Positions 1 to 7,069 of a stretch of 10,846 nucleotides of DNA are shown piece by piece; the stretch's first letter is position 1; each line of letters starts with the position of its first letter. The position numbers and the translations under genes are program-made. This DNA comes from JBBSDV01 sp038240335 (GTDB lineage: Bacteria > Chloroflexota > Dehalococcoidia > DSTF01 > JACRBR01): contig JBBSDV010000111.1 of the NCBI GenBank assembly GCA_038240335.1, positions 1 to 10,846 on the forward strand, written 5' to 3'. Under the pieces are notes generated by a model that was not told the origin of the DNA, searched no databases, and was given only the letters and a program-made list of their open reading frames with translations.

Positions 1-1644
1 ACGATGAGAGAGGTCGTGCACCCCGACGACCTGCCCGCACTGCAAACGTTCCTCATGCCAGGCTGGACCGGCGAGATCGAAGCGACGTTCCGGATCATGA
101 CCTCCGATGGCGGATGGCAACAGCGTGACGCACGAGGCGTGCGTGAGATCGACGAGCGAGGCATTCACTCGTCCGTGCTCGTGCTTCGCGACAGCGGCCA
201 CCATCAAAGGACGGAAGGCGCGGCTATCCGAATCGAAGCGCGCTCGAACGCGCTGCTGAGAGCGATGCCGGACCTGATGTTCCGGCTATCGCGAGGCGGC
301 TGCTACCTCGATTTCAAGCCGGCGCGCGCCGAGGAGTTCGTCGTCCCGCCGGACAAGGTCATTGGAGGGTATGTGCGCGATCTACTGGAGCCGGAGCTGG
401 CGGAGCGGATTATGGAGACGATCCGCCGCGCACTCGACGAAGGCGGCGTACACACACTCGAATACTCGCTCAACAAGCCGATTGGCGTGCGGGACGTCGA
501 AGGCCGGTTCGTCGCGTGCGGCGACGACGAAGTACTCGTCATCTCGCGCGATATCACCGACCGTAAGCGCACCGAACGCGAGCTCTCCGCGAGTGAGGAG
601 CGCTATCGCAGCGTCGTCGAAGGCGCGCGCGACATCGTCTACACGCACGACCTCCTGGGCAACCTCACGTCGGTGAACAGCGTCGCGTCGCAGCTGTATG
701 GCTACACCGTTGATGAGTTGCTGTCCATGAACTTCGCAGACCTCCTCGATCCGGCGTATCTCACCCCTGCCCTGGATAACATGCAGCGAGCACTCCGGGG
801 CGAAGCGATGCTGGCACCGCTCCAGTTTCTTACCCATGCGAAGGACGGCTCGACGCGGTGGGTGGACGTGGTCGCCGATCCGATCCGGCGCGACAATGAG
901 GTAGTGGGGTTCCAGGGGATCGTACGCGACATCACCGAGCGGAAGCGCGCGGCGGACAGTGTGCGCTTCCAAGCCCAGCTTCTGGACGATATCGCCAAGG
1001 AGGCGCAGACCGCGAGCGAACAAGCGGCACTCAGCAACGAGCGCGCGCGCATCGCACAGGAGCTGCACGATAACGTCGCGCAGTTCTTCTTCGGGATCGG
1101 TATGGCCTCGACGGAGCTCATGGCGCACTCGTCCGTCTCGCCAGCGATGAAGAAGAAGCTGTCGCAAATCCGGCGGCTCTCCGCTGAGGGTGGCCGGGAG
1201 ATACGCAACGCCATCCATGCGATCGCACCTCCGGAAGAGGCGCTGCCGCTCTCCGACGCCCTCGCGCCACTCATTGACGAGATGGGCGTTGCCGGAGTGC
1301 AGGTCACGTACCGGGAGCAGCGCCCGGCGGCCCTACCGGCTTCCATCAACACGCTGCTGTACGCGACCGCCCGCGAGCTGCTCTTCAACGTGCGCAAACA
1401 CGCCAACGCGACGGAGGCGCCCGTCAAGCTGACCGTCACCGCGCGGCGCGCCACCCTCAGCGTCTCAGACAACGGCGGCGGCCGAGCGGCGGGCCTGCGG
1501 GCCAGTCTTGACGACGGGCCGGGGTTCGGCCTGCGCAGCATCAGGCTGCGGCTCAAGCAGCGCGGAGGCACGATCCGGGTGACGGATCGTCGGCCCGGAG
1601 GATTGCGCATCGTTTGCTCGGTTCCGCTGAGAGATGCGTCGTGA
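1..1644 (+). CDS. PAS-domain sensor histidine kinase, NarL/DesK type (5' end outside window)
   Basis: Sensor kinase that autophosphorylates on His and passes phosphate to the response regulator encoded immediately downstream. The frame is open to the left edge, and the visible protein starts in the middle of a PAS domain (VVHPDD is a mid-PAS motif), so the ATG at 4 is probably not the true start. Numbering from that ATG: a PAS remnant at about 1-65, a second PAS at about 74-190 ending in RDITDRKR, and a third PAS/PAC at about 197-316 ending in RDITERKR. A short helical linker follows, then a HisKA_3 dimerisation domain with ERARIAQELHDNVAQ (phosphoacceptor H355). The HATPase_c domain has N-box N462, G1 box DNGGG at 489-493 and G2 box GFGL at 507-510. 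No membrane segment is visible in this part, so it may be cytoplasmic unless the missing N-terminus carries one. The PAS ligand cannot be read from sequence. All catalytic boxes are present. Confidence 0.93.
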   Translation, partial: TMREVVHPDDLPALQTFLMPGWTGEIEATFRIMTSDGGWQQRDARGVREIDERGIHSSVLVLRDSGHHQRTEGAAIRIEARSNALLRAMPDLMFRLSRGGCYLDFKPARAEEFVVPPDKVIGGYVRDLLEPELAERIMETIRRALDEGGVHTLEYSLNKPIGVRDVEGRFVACGDDEVLVISRDITDRKRTERELSASEERYRSVVEGARDIVYTHDLLGNLTSVNSVASQLYGYTVDELLSMNFADLLDPAYLTPALDNMQRALRGEAMLAPLQFLTHAKDGSTRWVDVVADPIRRDNEVVGFQGIVRDITERKRAADSVRFQAQLLDDIAKEAQTASEQAALSNERARIAQELHDNVAQFFFGIGMASTELMAHSSVSPAMKKKLSQIRRLSAEGGREIRNAIHAIAPPEEALPLSDALAPLIDEMGVAGVQVTYREQRPAALPASINTLLYATARELLFNVRKHANATEAPVKLTVTARRATLSVSDNGGGRAAGLRASLDDGPGFGLRSIRLRLKQRGGTIRVTDRRPGGLRIVCSVPLRDAS

Positions 1645-2276
1645 CGCACGGGGTACGTGTTTTCATCATCGACGATCATCCCATTGTTCGTGCCGGCCTT
1701 CGGGACCTCCTTCGCAGTTCGCGGGACATCATCGTGGTCGGCGATGCGGAGGATGGCGAGGCTGACGCAATGGCAGGCTTGGAGGCGTCGCGCGCGAACG
1801 TCGCGATCGTTGACATCAAGCTTAAGCGGGGTGACGGCATCACCATCTGCCGCAAGATCAAGCAGCACGCACCCGGCGTCGGTGTGGCATTGCTCAGTGC
1901 GTTCTGGGACGATGCTCTCGTTCATGCCGCGCTGGATGCGGGCGCGGACGGGTATCTGCTCAAGGACGCGGAGCACTTCGAACTGGAGAAGGCGATCCGC
2001 AGCATCGCCCGCGGCGAGCCATTCTTCGACACCGCCATTTCAGGTGCGTTGAGCCGGCGGGCGCGAGGTGAGGGCAACGCACGCGAGTCTCTTTCGACGC
2101 AAGACGCTGAGATCCTCCGACAGGTGGCCGACGGCCGAACGAACAAGGCGATCGCCGCTGCCCTCTTCTTGAGCCCGCACACCGTGCGCGACCGCCTCAG
2201 CGGCGTCATGGCGCTTCTCGGGGCGAAGAATCGGGCCGAAGCCGTCCAGATCGCCTCTCGGCGCGGGTTGATCTGA
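1641..2276 (+). CDS. LuxR/NarL-family response regulator
   Basis: DNA-binding response regulator, the likely partner of the upstream kinase. I chose the GTG at 1641 (211 residues) because it overlaps the kinase stop as GTGA, the usual arrangement for translational coupling, and puts the receiver domain right at the N-terminus. A TTG at 1614 would add nine residues with no family support. Receiver domain: acidic pair D11-D12 in the IIDDHP motif, phosphoacceptor D58 in VAIVDIKL, switch Ser in LLSAF, and the conserved Lys in GYLLKD. A LuxR-type helix-turn-helix occupies about 151-204 (LSTQDAEILRQVADG, then NKAIAAALFLSPHTVRDRL). Full length for the NarL family, with no odd residues. Its nearest downstream target candidates are the TasA-like cassette after the 170-base spacer, but that link is inferred from position only. 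Confidence 0.94.
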   Translation: MTHGVRVFIIDDHPIVRAGLRDLLRSSRDIIVVGDAEDGEADAMAGLEASRANVAIVDIKLKRGDGITICRKIKQHAPGVGVALLSAFWDDALVHAALDAGADGYLLKDAEHFELEKAIRSIARGEPFFDTAISGALSRRARGEGNARESLSTQDAEILRQVADGRTNKAIAAALFLSPHTVRDRLSGVMALLGAKNRAEAVQIASRRGLI

Positions 2277-2291
2277 TCGATGCGGGCTCCT

Positions 2292-2308
2292 AGGCCCGTT
2301 CCGGGCCT
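2292..2308 (+). terminator. Short GC hairpin after the response regulator
   Basis: Perfect 7-bp stem AGGCCCG / CGGGCCT with loop TTC, beginning 15 bases after the response regulator stop. It could stop or pause transcription between the regulator and the TasA-like cassette. No T-tract follows on either strand, so a classical intrinsic terminator is not established. A competing 5-bp hairpin (CGGGC 2283-2287 with GCCCG 2294-2298) shares the left arm, so the two are mutually exclusive. It may instead belong to the structured leader of the next gene. Confidence 0.35.
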
Positions 2309-2334
2309 GAAAGGACGTCTAGCCCCAAAGACAC

Positions 2335-2380
2335 GACATTTGTAGGCAAGACTCCCTACGATTGTCCCCGCTGGCGAGCG
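2335..2380 (+). promoter_or_regulatory. Structured leader ahead of the TasA-like cassette
   Basis: Two adjacent hairpins. The first (2335-2366) pairs GACATTTGTAGG with CCTACGATTGTC: 12 pairs, one of them G-U, with one T-T mismatch and an 8-base loop. The second (2369-2380) is CGCT-GGCG-AGCG. Further on, CTACT at 2395-2399 can pair with AGTAG at 2425-2429, which touches the probable ribosome binding site (AGAAGGG, 2428-2434). No sequence here matches a riboswitch class I recognise, and no convincing -10/-35 pair was found. Regulatory function is inferred from fold density and position only. Confidence 0.35.
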
Positions 2381-2446
2381 CGACATTCTTCCGACTACTT
2401 AGCTGACCGATCCGTGTTTCGCCGAGTAGAAGGGTGGCGCCGTTCC

Positions 2447-3019
2447 ATGCTGAACAAGCTTCTGATTCTGGGTGTTGGGCTCGCGCTCATTGGCGGCTTG
2501 ATGGGTTCTCGCGGACTCGCCGTCTTCACAAGCACGGCCAGCGTTGGCACCAACACCTTCACCACCGGCACGGTCAGCCTGACGACCTCGCCCACGACCG
2601 CCCTCGTCACGTTCTCCGGCATGGCGCCGGGCGACCAGGTGACGGCGCCGATCACCGTCACGAACGCCGGATCACTGGCACTCCGCTACGCCGTGACGAG
2701 CACCACGACCGAAAACATCCTCGCTACGCAGTTGGCGTTGACGATCAAGTCGGGTGTCACGACGTGCACGAACGCTGCCTACGCGGCGACGGGCACGGTC
2801 GTCTACAACGCCGCGGCGCTGGGCAATACAACCGCGGTCAACGTCGTCGGAAATCCGGTGCAAGGTGCGCAGGCCGGTGACCGCACACTGGCCGCCGCCG
2901 CCAATGAGATCTTGTGCTTCAACGTCAGCTTGCCGTTAGCGAGCGGCAATGCGTTCCAAGGGCTGACGTCAACGGCGACGTTCGCGTTCCAGGGTGAGCA
3001 GACGACGAACAACCCGTAG
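2447..3019 (+). CDS. TasA/camelysin-like secreted protein with SipW-type signal peptide
   Basis: Small exported protein (190 residues) resembling the TasA/CalY family, whose Bacillus members form biofilm fibres after cleavage by SipW. I chose the ATG at 2447 because it gives a compact signal peptide (MLNK, then a hydrophobic run to about residue 25). A GTG at 2414 would add 11 charged residues. AGAAGGGTGG lies 9-12 bases upstream. The hallmark is the stretch right after the hydrophobic core, AVFTSTASVGTNTFTTGTVSL, matching the pattern of an aromatic residue, a short linker, then N-T-F-x-x-G-T. Cleavage probably falls near A25. The next part follows TasA order: APGDQVT at 61-67 and TNAGSLALRY at 72-81, compared from memory with the TasA PGDKLT and NNGSLAI segments. 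Two Cys (C107, C157) could form a disulphide. The rest is Thr/Ala/Val-rich beta sandwich-like sequence. It is shorter than Bacillus TasA. Fibre formation is inferred, not shown. Confidence 0.8.
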   Translation: MLNKLLILGVGLALIGGLMGSRGLAVFTSTASVGTNTFTTGTVSLTTSPTTALVTFSGMAPGDQVTAPITVTNAGSLALRYAVTSTTTENILATQLALTIKSGVTTCTNAAYAATGTVVYNAAALGNTTAVNVVGNPVQGAQAGDRTLAAAANEILCFNVSLPLASGNAFQGLTSTATFAFQGEQTTNNP

Positions 3020-3039
3020 TAGTTGAGCCACCACGCGCT

Positions 3040-3045
3040 GAAGGA
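3040..3045 (+). promoter_or_regulatory. Ribosome binding site that fixes the signal peptidase start
   Basis: GAAGGA sits seven bases before the ATG at 3053. It supports that start over an in-frame TTG at 3023, which has no such site. Confidence 0.7.
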
Positions 3046-3052
3046 CCGCACG

Positions 3053-3631
3053 ATGACATGTTCCCGCTTCTTGGCGGTCCGCAACCGTCTTCCACTGCCT
3101 CGGCCAGCGCGCGCCTTTCGCTCAGGCGCGCGGGCCGCGGGCATCCTTGCCAGCGTCGTCAGCGTCGGTGCGCTGCTTGCGGTCACGCTGCCCGGTCTGG
3201 TCGGGTACCACAACATCACGATCACCAGTGGGAGCATGGGAAGCGCGCTCCCAACGGGCAGTGTCGCGGTCACCCGCACCGTTAACTTCCGCCATGTCCA
3301 CGTCGGCGATGTCATTGCGTTTCAGCGGGCGACCGCGGGCATCCCGGTCGTTCACCGGATCGTCGAGATTCGCGACACCGACGCCGGACGGATCGCGGTC
3401 ACTCGCGGTGACGCCAACGCCGACGTGGACGCAGAGCCGCTCGCGATCGAGCAAGGAACCGGCGACCGCGTCGAATATTACGTTCCATGGCTCGGGTACG
3501 CGCTGGTCTTCATCCGGGCGCCCGGTGGGCTGATCGCGCTCGCGGCGGTCTCCGCCATCGTGTGCGTAGGGCGCCGCCACAAGCAAGAGGCGCGAGCCGA
3601 GAGTCATGCGTCGCCAACCCTGGCTTCGTAG
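3053..3631 (+). CDS. sipW: SipW/ER-type signal peptidase I
   Basis: Membrane signal peptidase of the archaeal/ER (S26B, SipW) type, probably dedicated to the exported proteins encoded on either side. It has 192 residues. The nucleophile Ser is S61 in ITSGSM. The position that is Lys in ordinary bacterial SPase I is His here (H101 in VVHRIVEI), and a GDANAD segment supplies D120, as expected for the Ser/His/Asp group. GDVIAF at 85-90 is also a family motif. An N-terminal membrane helix spans about 29-51, and a C-terminal hydrophobic segment about 149-173 ends in a basic tail (GRRHK), giving the two-anchor layout of SipW. It starts 33 bases after the TasA-like stop and its 3' end overlaps the next gene by 26 bases, so one transcript is likely. 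The symbol is used by family resemblance only. Confidence 0.88.
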   Translation: MTCSRFLAVRNRLPLPRPARAFRSGARAAGILASVVSVGALLAVTLPGLVGYHNITITSGSMGSALPTGSVAVTRTVNFRHVHVGDVIAFQRATAGIPVVHRIVEIRDTDAGRIAVTRGDANADVDAEPLAIEQGTGDRVEYYVPWLGYALVFIRAPGGLIALAAVSAIVCVGRRHKQEARAESHASPTLAS

Positions 3632-4547
3632 CCGCGAATTCTGCTTTGCGGCGGTGGGCTCTGCCGCGTTTGTCGCCGCGTTCGCGGCGACTCAAGTCGC
3701 GCTCGCGGTGTTGGGCAATTCTCCCAGCGTCAACGCCAATACGCTGGCGACCTCCACGATGGCGGCGCCGACTGGCATCGGCGCGGTCGGCGGCGCAAAC
3801 ATCGTGCTGACGTGGACGGCGACGCCGACGAGCTATGCGGCCGGCTACAACGTGATGCGATCGCAAACATCCGGCGGGCCGTACGCGCAGGTGGCGCAGG
3901 TAACGCCGCGCACGACCTTCACATACACGGACAGTCCGGCTGCTGGCACGTATTACTACGTGTTGCAGTCGTACTTCCAGAACTGGGTGAGCGCCAACAG
4001 CACGCAAACATCCGCGGGCGTGTCGACGACGACGGGCTATCTCTCATGCGCGGCCCAGGCCGCCGACGCGGGCGGCGATGGCAACGGCTACGAGACGAAC
4101 CCGGCGAACGCTTGCGCCAACGATTCAGTCTTCGCGACCGACGCCAGTAGCGGCACAAGCACCGCCACGAGTTGCACCTCCGCCGCGAAGGACAAGCATC
4201 GGTTTTACAACTACGGGATCGCGCTGCCGGCCAGCTCGGTCGTGAACGGGATCGAAGTGCGGCTCGACGCCTTGAAGAGCGGCACCGGCACGGCGCCGAA
4301 GCTTTGCGTGCAGCTCTCCTGGGACGGCGGTACGACGTGGGCGACGTCGAAGGTCACGCCGAACATCACGGGCGCGGAAGCGACGTACATTCTCGGCGCG
4401 GCGAATAATACGTGGGGCCACGTCTGGACCGTCCCCCAGATGACGGACGCCAACTTCCGCGTCCGGGTCATCGACACGGACAACACGGCGACGCAGACGT
4501 TCCAGCTTGACCAGGTCGCGGTCCAAGTGACGTTCACGCCGCCGTAA
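3606..4547 (+). CDS. Secreted fibronectin type III domain protein
   Basis: Exported protein of 313 residues, function unknown, probably a surface or matrix component. The N-terminus is basic (MRRQPWLRSR) with a hydrophobic stretch at about 13-36. What follows (NSPSVNANTLATSTMAAPTG) keeps the SipW-substrate layout of a short N-rich linker, then the Pro that opens an FN3 domain, though without the usual aromatic residue. The FN3 domain covers about 54-138 (APTGIGAV, IVLTWTA, AGYNVMRS, GTYYYVLQSYF). A second, C-terminal beta-rich domain of about 145-313 (NGIEVRLDA, LCVQLSWDGGTTW, FRVRVID) resembles lectin-like jelly-roll modules, but I do not recognise a specific family. Four Cys in the exported part (C148, C170, C190, C234) could form disulphides. 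It overlaps the peptidase gene by 26 bases and has only a weak ribosome binding site, suggesting translational coupling. It is likely cleaved by the neighbouring SipW-type peptidase. Confidence 0.78.
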   Translation: MRRQPWLRSREFCFAAVGSAAFVAAFAATQVALAVLGNSPSVNANTLATSTMAAPTGIGAVGGANIVLTWTATPTSYAAGYNVMRSQTSGGPYAQVAQVTPRTTFTYTDSPAAGTYYYVLQSYFQNWVSANSTQTSAGVSTTTGYLSCAAQAADAGGDGNGYETNPANACANDSVFATDASSGTSTATSCTSAAKDKHRFYNYGIALPASSVVNGIEVRLDALKSGTGTAPKLCVQLSWDGGTTWATSKVTPNITGAEATYILGAANNTWGHVWTVPQMTDANFRVRVIDTDNTATQTFQLDQVAVQVTFTPP

Positions 4548-4555
4548 TGGGAGTT

Positions 4556-4584
4556 GTGGACCGGCCCGCCTTGCACGGATCCAC
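4556..4584 (+). terminator. Possible terminator hairpin after the FN3 gene
   Basis: Inverted repeat GTGGACCG (4556-4563) with CGGATCCAC (4576-4584): eight pairs with one bulged A and a 12-base loop, starting nine bases after the FN3 stop. The position suits the end of the TasA/SipW/FN3 transcript. The absence of a following T-tract leaves this weak. Confidence 0.3.
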
Positions 4585-4825
4585 CGCACCGAGTGTTGGC
4601 ATGATGTGGTGCGCATTGACACGATGACCTCAGCGTGCGCGGGCAGATCGGCGAGACCACACACTCACGTCGACGCACGCATGGCATCAGCGAGAAGCTA
4701 GCGCGGCGGTGCTCCGAATGGGACGGCCGTCTGTGTCGTCGCGGGTAATGTCGCGCCGCTGATGTTCGAGGGCCTGGGTGCTCGGGTTCAGCGCGCTGCC
4801 GCTAACTCGGTCCTCGAGTGTATGC

Positions 4826-4850
4826 AGGCACACCATCTAGGTGTCAGCCT
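4826..4850. other. Bulged hairpin in the convergent spacer
   Basis: AGGC-ACACC, loop ATCTA, GGTGT-CA-GCCT: nine pairs with a two-base bulge. It lies about 100 bases past the SPFH stop in that gene's direction and could be a processing or termination structure. No further evidence. Confidence 0.3.
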
Positions 4851-5379
4851 ACCTCCAACCTTCTCGATTTCGCGCGCAGGCGCCCGACATCCTCCTCCGA
4901 TGCCTCTGCGAATCGAACTGGCCGTAGTCCCGCATCTCGTCGCGCGTGCGCTACCGACCCGCCGGGGGCGTGCCGTTGGCACCGTTCGTACCGTTGCGGT
5001 TGCCGGCGAGCAGCTGGGCGATGAATGCGGAGAAGATGTTGCCGCCACCGCCGCCCTCTCCTCCGCCACCGACCTGGATGTCCGGCGTAATCTTCAACCC
5101 CGCCGACGCGATCGATTTCGTGACTTCGATGCCAGCGAGGTTCGCCTGACCGACGGCGGCCACCTGCTTCTCGTACGCCTCCGCGGTCGCCGTGCCGACG
5201 GCGAGGATCTTCTTGCCTTCGGCGTCGCCCTCGAGCTCCGTCGCGCGCGCCCGACCTTCCGCGGCGAGGATGACTTGCTGTTTGGTCTGCTCCGAAACCT
5301 GTACGCCGATCTGCGCGGCGACGAGCTCGATTTGCTTGTCGGCCTTCGCCCTCGTGTTCTCCGTGTCGATGCGCTTCTC

Positions 5380-5382
5380 TTA
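5380..5382 (-). other. In-frame TAA within the SPFH gene
   Basis: Codon 531 of the repaired frame. Reading through gives VEQQKS-stop-EKRIDTEN, and the same frame continues for 142 more residues of coiled coil and Gly-rich tail before the TAG at 4951. A TAC (Tyr) codon is the simplest ancestor, one base away, and QKSYEKRI is a natural sequence for this part of SPFH proteins. Confidence 0.85.
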
Positions 5383-5856
5383 CGACTTCTGCTGCTCGAC
5401 GAACATATCTTGCTGTTGTGCCGCGATGACGCGTCGCGTGTGAATCTCCATCAGCTCCTGTGGCAGGATGATTTGCGAGATCAGCACCGACACGCACTCG
5501 ACGTGGTACTTCTCGAGTTCCTCCCGCGTGCGAGCCTCGGCCTTCGCCTGCTCGTCGGCGCGGTCCTGCATGAAGTTCATCGCCCCGGACGATGACGCCT
5601 GGTTGCGGAACGAAGAGTCGATCATCGGGTGCACCACATGGTCGATGAGGTTCTCGATCGAGCCGATCTTGGCCACCATCAGGGGCGCCTGTTCCGGACG
5701 GACGCGGATCACCACCTTGACGCCGACGCGCATCTCGAAGCCCTCGCGGCTGATCACGGCGAGCGGATTGAAGAGCTGAGCGCGGCGAGGAGAGTCCTTG
5801 TCGTCCTCCAGCGATGCCATGCCCTCGTCTGCCCAATCGATCGTGAGGTTCGTCGT

Positions 5857-6871
5857 CGGGATGATGTAGGCGATGTACGCCCAGCGGTTCAAATAGTAGA
5901 CGCCCGGCCCCGCAACTTCGGCTTGAATGCCCCGGTAGCCCTCCGGCACGACATATCGCTCCTTGCCCGCGAGACGATCGGCTTGCGGGATGTTCTCGGG
6001 CTCCTTGCCGACGTTCGACACGAGCACCGCGACCTCGCCGCGCTGGACGACGGCGACCTCGTCGAGCTTCACGTCGAACATCAGCGGATTGATGTAGTAC
6101 GTGCCGGGCTTAAGCAGGTCGTACTGCGGCCCGCGCTGCCCGCCGCCGGCGAGGAACGACGACGCATCATGAAAGTCGTTGTGACCCGCCACACTCGCGG
6201 CCACCAGCTCCCCGGCCGGCAGTGGCGATCCGTCTTTCGCCGTGACAAGCCCTACCTGGTTCGCCTGCACGATCGTCGCCGGCTGGACGTCGACGCTAAA
6301 GAGATCGGTGTTGATCCTGTAGCGTCCCGGAAAGATCACCTCGATCTGCGGCCCGCGCTGGCCGTCGCCCGCGATAAAGGCCTCACCGTCCTGAAATGCC
6401 TGGTGACCATCGACCTTGCGTGCGAGCAGGCGACCGGTCGCCATTGGCTCGCCGTCGCGCGCGCCGACGATGCCGACGCGCCCTTGCGGGACAATCAGCG
6501 CGGGCTGCGTGTGTACGCGGAACAGGTACGTATTGACCCGGTACTTCCCGGGTGAAAGGATGTCGACCTGCGGTCCCTTCTGGCCACCGTTCCGCAGGAA
6601 GCCCTCGCCGTCCTGGAACGTGTCGTGATTCTCGACGCGCCGGGCGAAGATGTGGCCCGGGTCGAGCGGACGGCCGTCGATCGATTCGATCAGTCCGACT
6701 TCGTCTTCCGCGACCGACAGCATGTCGTCCTTGGTGACCTTGTAGATGAACGGCGGCAGCACGGCCAACCCCGGCTGCAGCACGCGTGCCTGGATCCCGA
6801 TCTCGCCCCGCATCGCGACGACGCGGCTCTCCGGGAGCGAGCGGCCCCAGGTAGCGACGTTCGATGATGCC
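5857..6871 (-). repeat. Tandem protein repeats at a 74-residue period inside the SPFH gene
   Basis: In the repaired protein the Gln of the G-x-Q signature falls at 61, 135, 209, 283 and 350: spacings of exactly 74, 74, 74 and then 67. Three full copies read DG-x-P, then FxDxxxFL, then GQ(K/R)GPQ, then PGxYxxN. The first and last copies are degenerate. The copies differ enough to be old duplications rather than a DNA-level satellite. Confidence 0.8.
6845..6848 (-). other. Frameshift site in the SPFH gene (G run one base too long)
   Basis: On the coding strand the sequence reads CTGGGGCCGCTCG. In the upstream frame it gives YLGPLAP and goes off-family. Removing one G gives YLGRSLPES and joins the membrane-anchor N-terminus to the long downstream frame. 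The run is only four bases. Confidence 0.85.
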
Positions 6872-6979
6872 AACCTGCTGCCCGCCGATGTTGACCAGCA
6901 TGCCGCCGAACAGCACGACGAAGAGAATAACGACGAGCACGACGCCGACGATGATCAGCGGCAGGTATATCATGGTCGA

Positions 6980-6984
6980 TCCTT
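6980..6984 (-). promoter_or_regulatory. Ribosome binding site of the SPFH gene
   Basis: AAGGA on the minus strand, six bases before the ATG at 6973. It supports the upstream start that encodes the membrane anchor, even though that frame is shifted 40-odd codons later. Confidence 0.6.
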
Positions 6985-7069
6985 AGCAACGGCGTCGTAT
7001 CGCGGGACTGCCGCGGATGTGAGTGGTCGAGTGCGCATAGCGTATATCAGCGGCGACGCAGGCGTCTAT

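Larger units (their letters stand above)
4548..4950. other. Non-coding spacer between convergent gene blocks
   Basis: About 400 bases between the FN3 stop and the SPFH stop, with genes converging from both sides. I find no supported coding frame, tRNA or promoter. It holds two imperfect hairpins, listed separately, that may help end transcription from either direction, but neither has a T-tract. Confidence 0.6.
4951..6973 (-). pseudogene. SPFH/flotillin-like membrane protein gene with a frameshift and an in-frame stop
   Basis: A single gene read from ATG 6973 to TAG 4951, broken as written by an extra base in a G run (6845-6848) and a TAA codon (5380-5382). AAGGA lies six bases before the ATG. 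Repairing both lesions gives 673 residues: a membrane helix at about 3-24 with no cleavage site; four to five tandem beta repeats at 35-372; an SPFH/band 7 domain at about 355-520 (GFEMRVGVKVVIRVRPEQ, AKIGSIENLIDHVVHPMI); a charged, Gln/Ala-rich coiled coil at about 505-600; and a tail with two Gly runs and GNRNGTNGANG. The layout and length fit long bacterial flotillin-like scaffold proteins. Without repair, translation from 6973 gives a 196-residue chimera ending at 6383. A start at ATG 6813 would give repeats plus SPFH without anchor or tail. It could be a recent pseudogene, a strain variant or a sequence error. The reading frame outside the two sites is fully conserved in character, so decay, if real, is recent. 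Confidence 0.85.

Noticed and set aside
1614..1640. Upstream TTG start for the response regulator
   Set aside because: The GTG at 1641 overlaps the kinase stop as GTGA and matches the usual family N-terminus.
382..1976. Long antisense open frames under the kinase and response regulator (382-1218 and 702-1976, minus)
   Set aside because: Composition is typical of GC-rich shadow frames (Arg/Ser/Ala-rich) with no family motif, and the plus-strand genes there are unambiguous.
2305..2330. DosR/DevR-like box (minus strand TTGGGG...GTCC) before the TasA-like gene
   Set aside because: Only about half of the 20 consensus positions match, and the central positions do not.
4905..4925. T-arm-like sequence (minus strand TTCGATTC) suggesting a tRNA
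   Set aside because: The flanking five-base arms do not pair, and no anticodon or acceptor stem can be built around it.
4762..6555. Plus-strand open frames of 277 and 308 residues opposite the SPFH gene
   Set aside because: They are Leu/Arg/Asp-rich antisense shadows of the repaired SPFH frame, with no recognisable domain.
6845..6848. Programmed ribosomal frameshift as explanation for the SPFH shift
   Set aside because: No recognised slippery heptamer or obvious downstream stimulatory structure was seen, and a second, unrelated stop lesion in the same gene makes decay or sequence error simpler.
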